Part shown: in pieces, positions 6,574 through 6,812 of the stretch
Layout: each line of letters starts with the position of its first letter
Numbering within the stretch: the first letter of the stretch is position 1
Assembly: GCA_004376695.1 (NCBI GenBank)
Contig: SOJB01000120.1
Span: 1 to 6,812, forward strand
DNA: 6,812 nt
Origin: Dehalococcoidia bacterium
GTDB taxonomy: Bacteria; Chloroflexota; Dehalococcoidia; GIF9; AB-539-J10
Direction: 5' to 3'
Program-made: the position numbers and the translations under genes
The notes under the pieces: model-generated
The model's input: only the letters and a program-made list of their open reading frames with translations
What the model was told of the DNA's origin: nothing
Databases searched by the model: none

Positions 6574-6587
6574 TTAACGAGTGTTCT
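6574..6587 (-). promoter_or_regulatory. LexA operator (SOS box) 1, downstream of the -10
   Basis: The plus strand reads TTAACGAGTGTTCT, matching the Gram-positive SOS-box consensus CGAACRNRYGTTYC at 10 of its 13 defined positions. The GTTC half is intact and the GAAC half is TAAC. It lies just downstream of the predicted -10, covering the likely transcription start or early leader. Together with the next box it is centred on a perfect 14-bp palindrome (6582-6595). Confidence 0.65.
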
Positions 6588-6589
6588 AT

Positions 6590-6603
6590 AGAACAAGTGT
6601 ATC
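6590..6603 (-). promoter_or_regulatory. LexA operator (SOS box) 2, overlapping the -10
   Basis: The plus strand reads AGAACAAGTGTATC, matching CGAACRNRYGTTYC at 11 of 13 defined positions, with GAAC intact and GTTC present as GTAT. It covers the predicted -10 hexamer of lexA, so a bound repressor would block RNA polymerase. It is 16 bp centre to centre from operator 1. Confidence 0.65.
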
Positions 6604-6625
6604 AATCACAGGGATGGATTGTCAA
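6596..6625 (-). promoter_or_regulatory. SOS operon promoter (lexA-imuB-small protein-dnaE2)
   Basis: On the minus strand a perfect -35 TTGACA (6620-6625) is followed after 18 bases by TACACT (6596-6601), which matches TATAAT at 4 of 6 positions including the key second A and last T. The strong -35 and weak -10 fit a promoter held down by the LexA sites overlapping its -10 and start region. TATAGA at 6587-6592 is an alternative -10 but would sit too far from this -35. Confidence 0.7.
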
Positions 6626-6672
6626 GACCCTGTGTCGGCTAATTAAGTGAGAAACGCTGGATAATAAGCCAA

Positions 6673-6698
6673 GCTTGCGCAACTCAGGTTGCGCAAGC
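6673..6698 (-). terminator. Perfect 11-bp hairpin, candidate terminator of the upstream gene
   Basis: GCTTGCGCAAC and GTTGCGCAAGC form a perfect 11-bp inverted repeat around a TCAG loop. It begins 28 bases past the stop of the gene entering from the right edge, which suits a terminator separating that gene from the SOS operon. The minus-strand sequence after the stem (TTGGCTTATTAT) is only moderately T-rich, so it is not a textbook intrinsic terminator. Each arm also holds the 8-bp palindrome TTGCGCAA, so a protein-binding site is an alternative. Confidence 0.45.
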
Positions 6699-6726
6699 CG
6701 TACTGTTTACGCATCATCAACTGATT

Positions 6727-6812
6727 TCAATGCCGTACAACAACCCTTCTGCCTCGCCGCTTCGTCGCCCATACAGCCACCGCCACCAAAACCAGCGCCA
6801 GCAAGCCTGCTA
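6727..6812 (-). CDS. Partial CDS: C-terminal membrane anchor of an unknown protein
   Basis: The window edge cuts this gene, leaving 27 codons and a TGA (6727-6729) on the minus strand. The visible residues are a hydrophobic stretch, AGLLALVLVAVAVWA, followed by a strongly basic tail, TKRRGRRVVVRH. That is the typical layout of a C-terminal transmembrane helix with a positively charged cytoplasmic end. Neither other minus-strand frame gives a sensible protein tail: one would be rich in tryptophan and arginine, the other in glycine and cysteine. The family cannot be named from this fragment. It is followed by a hairpin, so it probably belongs to a separate transcription unit from lexA. Confidence 0.5.
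   Translation of the reverse strand, partial: AGLLALVLVAVAVWATKRRGRRVVVRH

Noticed and set aside
6730..6812. Plus-strand frame starting with ATG at 6730 at the right edge
   Set aside because: It reads as a low-complexity string rich in Arg, Gln, His and Pro, whereas the opposite strand gives a convincing membrane helix with basic tail and stop.
1..6812. CRISPR array, tRNA, rRNA or insertion sequence
   Set aside because: No regularly spaced direct repeats, no cloverleaf or rRNA-like sequence and no transposase or terminal inverted repeats were seen by eye.

Overview
The window carries one compact minus-strand SOS mutagenesis operon, followed by a DUF72 gene. Reading right to left (the direction of transcription), it holds: the last residues of a membrane-anchored protein that runs off the right edge (6727-6812); a perfect 11-bp hairpin (6673-6698); a promoter with two LexA-type operators (6574-6625); lexA (5925-6548); an ImuB-type Y-family polymerase homologue that has lost its catalytic carboxylates (4705-5910); a small DUF6504-like protein (4422-4676); an error-prone DnaE2-type polymerase III alpha subunit (1262-4429); and a DUF72/YecE-type protein (272-1195) with a plausible promoter of its own. 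The leftmost 271 bases hold no gene I can support.

The genes fit a single pathway. LexA would repress the operon through the operators over its own promoter. After DNA damage, RecA-stimulated self-cleavage at the conserved Ala-Gly bond would release it. The operon would then supply the mutasome: ImuB as a non-catalytic adaptor and DnaE2 as the translesion polymerase. ImuA/ImuA', the usual third partner, is absent. Its place as the third gene is taken by the small basic, Trp-rich protein between imuB and dnaE2, which is the best candidate here for an under-described component.

A 17-bp palindrome, TCCCGAT-NNN-ATCGGGA (reading TCCCGACGAAATCGGGA in one copy), occurs three times near-perfectly inside coding sequence, plus once in degraded form at the dnaE2 start and perhaps once more in imuB. 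It is read in different frames and orientations, so it behaves like a dispersed DNA element rather than a protein motif. One copy sits exactly where ImuB proteins carry their beta-clamp-binding motif.

Organism: a bacterium of moderate GC content. The Gram-positive-type SOS box (GAAC-N4-GTTC), which has been reported in Dehalococcoides, and the lexA-imuB-dnaE2 order without imuA suggest Chloroflexota, perhaps Dehalococcoidia. This is an inference with modest confidence; no rRNA or other taxonomic marker is present.
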